Part shown: one piece after another, positions 61,017-64,000 of the stretch
How positions within the stretch are numbered: the first letter of the stretch is position 1
Layout of the letters: the number at the start of each line of letters is the position of its first letter
Assembly: GCA_947479755.1 (NCBI GenBank)
Contig: CANKAM010000002.1
Span: forward strand, 101,324-165,323
Direction of reading: 5' to 3'
Origin: Bacteroidota bacterium
GTDB taxonomy: Bacteria; Bacteroidota; Bacteroidia; SXHM01
DNA: 64,000 nucleotides
Made by a program: the position numbers and the translations under genes
Notes under the pieces: model-generated
Databases searched by the model: none
Seen by the model: the letters and a program-made list of their open reading frames with translations, nothing else
Told to the model about the DNA's origin: nothing

Positions 61017-62033
61017 CTAATCTTTTTGTCTGAATTCTTTGCGCAAATTGTTTATCTGTTCGTGCGAACCTAGGATGAATATTTTTGAGTCGTGTTTAAT
61101 TATTGTGTCGGGTGAGGGGTTAATGACATATTGCCCTTCAGAAGATTTGAACCCGATAATATTAGCACCGAATTTATTTCTGATTTCAAGTTCACGTATA
61201 GTTTTGCCGCGAAACTCTTCCTGCAATTCCTCTCCGCTGATTTCGTCAAGGTGAAATTCAATATCACCGCCACCTGTGAGCACATCAATGAACTCAACAA
61301 TATTTGGTTTCAAAACCAATGAAGCCATATGAGCTCCGCCTATCTTGTCGGGCATTATAACATTGTCGGCTCCGGCTCTTTTTAATTTAATATCGGAGTG
61401 TTCATCTGAAGCGCGACTGATAATTTTTATTCCGGGGTTTATTACACGGGCAGTTAGTACAACAAAAAGATTATCTGCATCTTTTGGAAGCGTTGTGATT
61501 AAAGCACGTGCATGTTTTATTCCGGCTTTAATAAGCACTTCGTCATGAGTTGCATCACCTACAATTATTAATTCTCTGTCAATGTCAGTAAAAGAATCAA
61601 TGCCGGCTTCATTACTTTCAATTAAAACAAAAGGGGTTCTATGTGCTTTCAAACGACTGGCAGCCTGCTTTCCGTTTCTTCCGTAGCCGCAAATAATTAC
61701 ATGATTTTTCATTTTACTTAGTTTTTTATCGGATCTGTAGTTTCTGAAAACCCTTTGAAACTCACCATCTATAACGTATTTTGTAATACGTGTGATGGCA
61801 AGGGCAAATGTACCAATACTTGTAATAATCAGAATAACGGTAAACATTCTTCCTGAAAGGCTCAGCGGTTTTATTTCGCTGAAGCCAACGGTGGCAATCG
61901 TTATTACAGACATATACAATGCATCGAAAAAATTGTAATCTTCGATAAGCATATATCCTGCAATACCGAAAATAAAGATTAGCAGGATTAGTGCTAAAGG
62001 AAGATAAAGCTGCCTGAATTGCGAGAAAATCAT
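61017..62033 (-). CDS. Potassium channel with RCK (TrkA-N/TrkA-C) domains
   Basis: This 338-aa protein has two membrane helices (about 8-30 and 67-92) flanking a pore loop with filter ITIATVGFSEIKPLS. The classic filter is TVGYG; here it is TVGFS, a variant seen among bacterial two-TM channels. A linker follows, then the RCK domain with VIICGYGRNGKQAASRL and the Asp/Glu segment LIESNEAGIDSFTD, then TrkA-C (GANIIGFKSSEGQYVINPSPD). It is probably a ligand-gated K+ channel. It is co-directional with the PspC-like and RmlD-like genes. Confidence 0.92.
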   Translation of the reverse strand: MIFSQFRQLYLPLALILLIFIFGIAGYMLIEDYNFFDALYMSVITIATVGFSEIKPLSLSGRMFTVILIITSIGTFALAITRITKYVIDGEFQRVFRNYRSDKKLSKMKNHVIICGYGRNGKQAASRLKAHRTPFVLIESNEAGIDSFTDIDRELIIVGDATHDEVLIKAGIKHARALITTLPKDADNLFVVLTARVINPGIKIISRASDEHSDIKLKRAGADNVIMPDKIGGAHMASLVLKPNIVEFIDVLTGGGDIEFHLDEISGEELQEEFRGKTIRELEIRNKFGANIIGFKSSEGQYVINPSPDTIIKHDSKIFILGSHEQINNLRKEFRQKD

Positions 62034-62056
62034 GAACCCGATTTCAAAGAATTAGT

Positions 62057-62302
62057 TCAAAGATCCCAAATTCTTTTCGGCTGCTGGCGCAGGCTACCGG
62101 GTTTGAAATACTCTTTATGTTCCAGAATGAATGAGAAAATAAAATAAATAATTACGGGAGAACCGAACGTAAAGAATGACAAATAGATAAAGTACAGGCG
62201 AATGGTTGCACTCTTGATTCCCAGCTTTTCGCCAAGCCAGGTGCAAACACCAAAAACATTAAACTCTAAAAAGGATTGTAGTTTTTCTTTCAATGAATTC
62301 AT
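62057..62302 (-). CDS. PspC-domain small membrane protein
   Basis: This 81-aa protein has the PspC pattern: LEFNVFGVCTWLGEKLGIKSATIRLYFIYLSFFTFGSP followed by a membrane helix (VIIYFIFSFIL) and a short basic tail. PspC-type proteins act in membrane-stress responses; stand-alone short forms are common in Bacteroidota. It starts 4 nt after the DUF2851 stop, so the two are probably co-transcribed. Confidence 0.85.
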   Translation of the reverse strand: MNSLKEKLQSFLEFNVFGVCTWLGEKLGIKSATIRLYFIYLSFFTFGSPVIIYFIFSFILEHKEYFKPGSLRQQPKRIWDL

Positions 62303-62306
62303 TGTT

Positions 62307-63575
62307 TTAGTTTTTTAAAAGTGAAATTCCAATGCCGCAATTTAAACATTTTTTATTGTTACAGTATTCGTTTTTCAGTTCGAGGAGGCTTTGTGTGTTT
62401 GCAGCATTTAGTGGTTTTATTCCCAGTTGAATAAAATTTTCAATGATGTTATTCTTTTCAGATTTGAGTTGTTCCAGCAATGAAACGGCTTTGTCTTTGT
62501 AGTCTTCAATCCCGCGGTAGTCAGCATAAACAAACATAAACGGAACAACCGTATTGATAATGATATTGTCAATGGCAACGTTTCCAAGTTTCTTATTTTT
62601 AGAAGGGGAAACAGTATCAAATGTGTAATGTGTATTCCAGTATTCTGAGGATTCAGCGCTGAGTAATTTTCTCATGTCATGAATAGTTGCTGCTTCCATT
62701 ACTTTTGAGAACATGCCTGAAGAGTGGTGAATAAGTGAAGCCAGCTGTGCAATTCGTATTGTAGGAAAGTTGACAGGACGAAGACGAAGAAATTTCCAGA
62801 GATGACCTTCAATTGGCAGAAGCGAGAATTTTTTTTGAAGAAATTGATATTCTTTTTTTAGTTGATTCGGGTATTCGTCTTTTAATTGTTTTTCTAGCAA
62901 ACCTGATTGCCCGAATAAAAGCGCTTCCACCTGAAACAGACTGCTCTTGTGTTTGCCGAGAAAGGAGTTGGGTGCTGATTTTGCGAGCAATTCAAAAGGA
63001 ACTGCGTTTACTTTCATCCCGAAATTGCGGGCAAGGTGGATGTAAAATGTTTCTTCGAGGTTGTTTTTGTTCAGCTCAAGCAGCGAGGAAATTGTTTTTG
63101 CTTTTCGCTGCAGACGCTCAATTAATAAACGCTCTAACCAATTGTTCAGTGAAAATGACGAAACAGTGTTCAACTGATTGGCACATGGAACCCATTGCTT
63201 TGCAGTCATCAAGGCTGTATATCTGCTGAGCAGATTTTCATCAATCAGTGTTTTCAGTTCTGCTGTGGCAACGGGTTTTCCGGTGTGTGAAATATCTTCA
63301 TCGTTTTCATAAACGAGATGCAGAATCAGGTTGCTGTAATTATCGTTGTTGATATGAGCGTGCTTTCTCCAGTCACTGGATTTGAGGTGTAGTTCAATGT
63401 TGCCTGCCCAGGTTGTGTTTCCGATTTTGAGTCGTGCGTTGAAGAAGTCAGGGCCTGCATCCTGATTGTGTTCACCTGTTTTAATAATCTGAATAGGCTC
63501 GCCTTCCAGCGTTTTTAAACCGGAAAGATTAAATGCTTTATATTTCCAAACGAAGTGGAGGAAATCTTCGGTCAT
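62307..63575 (-). CDS. DUF2851 family protein
   Basis: This 422-aa protein begins MTEDFLHFVWKYKAFNLSGLKT and carries the strongly conserved GEHNQDAGPDFFNARLKIGNTTWAGNIELHLKSSDWRKHAH. I recognise this as DUF2851, which I recall as resembling nuclease folds in this N-terminal part (D/E-x-K-like spacing). It ends with a Cys cluster (CNNKKCLNCGIG). No function is established to my knowledge. It is followed by the PspC-like gene and preceded by the surface-protein gene at the right edge with a 5-nt gap. Confidence 0.88.
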   Translation of the reverse strand: MTEDFLHFVWKYKAFNLSGLKTLEGEPIQIIKTGEHNQDAGPDFFNARLKIGNTTWAGNIELHLKSSDWRKHAHINNDNYSNLILHLVYENDEDISHTGKPVATAELKTLIDENLLSRYTALMTAKQWVPCANQLNTVSSFSLNNWLERLLIERLQRKAKTISSLLELNKNNLEETFYIHLARNFGMKVNAVPFELLAKSAPNSFLGKHKSSLFQVEALLFGQSGLLEKQLKDEYPNQLKKEYQFLQKKFSLLPIEGHLWKFLRLRPVNFPTIRIAQLASLIHHSSGMFSKVMEAATIHDMRKLLSAESSEYWNTHYTFDTVSPSKNKKLGNVAIDNIIINTVVPFMFVYADYRGIEDYKDKAVSLLEQLKSEKNNIIENFIQLGIKPLNAANTQSLLELKNEYCNNKKCLNCGIGISLLKN

Positions 63576-63580
63576 TTTGT

Positions 63581-64000
63581 TTAGTGGACTAAGGTCACTG
63601 TTCCCACATAATCCTGTATGCGGTTCAGTTTATCGCGCACGTAAACACGCCATACATAGACATCGGGCATGGCATAGATTTCTGATTCGCGGACTTTTCC
63701 GTTCCAGCCAATTAAGGGGTCAAAGCTCGTGAACACCTGATTGCCTGAGCGGCTGAAAACTCTTAATTCATAATCGCGCCAGCCAATTCCTTTAGGGAGA
63801 AAAATATCGTTTACGCCATCATTGTTTGGTGAAAAAGCATTGGGAACGTAGATGGTGAAGGACGGTGTTATAATTACGGTGTGGCTCACGGTATCGCTGC
63901 AACCAAACTGATTGAATATCTCGAGCACAACGGTAAACCTTCCCGTATCGGGGAAATTGTAAACGGGGTTTTGTGTATCAGAGCTGTCGCCTGTTCCGAA
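63581..64000 (-). CDS. C-terminal part of a gliding-motility-type (CHU_C) surface protein, truncated by the window edge
   Basis: The frame is open to base 64000, so the gene starts outside the window; the track's start at 63928 is an internal GTG. The visible 139 codons hold the end of a PKD-like domain (NFPDTGRFTVVLEIFNQFGCSDTVSHTVII). The type-B T9SS C-terminal domain follows: PNAFSPNNDGVNDIFLPKGIGWRDYELRVFSRSGNQVF, ending YVGTVTLVH. This should be a large secreted or surface protein exported through the T9SS with a PorP/SprF-type partner, such as the one at 43884. Confidence 0.92.
   Translation of the reverse strand, partial: FGTGDSSDTQNPVYNFPDTGRFTVVLEIFNQFGCSDTVSHTVIITPSFTIYVPNAFSPNNDGVNDIFLPKGIGWRDYELRVFSRSGNQVFTSFDPLIGWNGKVRESEIYAMPDVYVWRVYVRDKLNRIQDYVGTVTLVH

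Noticed and set aside
1-64000. tRNA, rRNA, insertion sequence, prophage or integron features
   Set aside because: No transposase, integrase or phage genes occur among the ORFs, and no tRNA-like or rRNA sequence was noticed by eye; a tRNA scan would be needed to exclude a missed tRNA.

Overview
The window reads as chromosomal DNA of a Bacteroidota bacterium. Three things point there. It carries type IX secretion (T9SS)/gliding genes (sprA, porU, porV, a porP/sprF-type gene, gldJ) and two likely T9SS cargo proteins. Its promoters match the Bacteroidota -7 consensus TAnnTTTG, and starts lack Shine-Dalgarno sequences. It also has family-typical genes such as DUF3098 next to ftsX, DUF2851, DUF2804 and an rprX/rprY-like two-component pair. 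I see no rRNA, tRNA, insertion sequence, prophage or CRISPR array. Order and genus cannot be assigned from the sequence alone.

Layout. 1-4.4 kb: START-domain protein, DUF2804 protein, and a large secreted CotH-kinase/lamin-tail protein with a T9SS-type C-terminus. 4.5-13.6 kb: class A PBP, then the two subunits of a 3-oxoacid CoA-transferase separated by an antisense polytopic GT-C-like gene, then two polyprenyl-phosphate GT2 enzymes, a PIG-V-like membrane transferase and a gamma-carbonic-anhydrase-like protein. 13.67-14.09 kb: a 42-bp tandem repeat array between convergent genes. 14.2-22.4 kb: sprA and ruvA. 22.7-29.4 kb: an outer-membrane porin-like barrel and two amidohydrolase-like secreted proteins with an SGNH-hydrolase gene between them. 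29.5-33.4 kb: queA, truB, uppP, DUF3098, ftsX. 33.6-36.6 kb: MBL-rhodanese protein, SRPBCC protein, tspO, ispF. 36.69-37.0 kb: a 21-bp tandem array directly upstream of a 321-aa protein I cannot assign to a family. 38.1-47.8 kb: porV, porU, porP/sprF, gldJ, murF. 47.8-52.6 kb: histidine kinase/response regulator, an atypical SDR, and two kynurenine-branch enzymes (HAAO, ACMSD). 52.6-56.1 kb: a polyphosphate cluster (ppx/gppA, ppk1, sixA). 56.2-64 kb: ctaA, acyl-CoA dehydrogenase, apt, a helix-hairpin-helix protein, an RmlD-like reductase, a K+ channel, a PspC-like protein, DUF2851, and the C-terminal end of a large gliding-motility-type surface protein running off the right edge.

Most of the window is ordinary core metabolism and envelope biogenesis. 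The unusual content is in the repeats. Two unrelated tandem arrays have periods of exactly 42 and 21 bp, both whole multiples of the 10.5-bp helical turn and of three, and both show alternation of unit types (84- and 42-bp higher-order periods). One sits immediately upstream of the unassigned 321-aa gene, which makes that array-gene pair the best candidate for something undescribed. Separately, at least seven genes are followed within about 20 nt of the stop codon by dispersed palindromic repeats of several sequence families. Three exported proteins also have low-complexity direct repeats inside the DNA that encodes their signal peptides.
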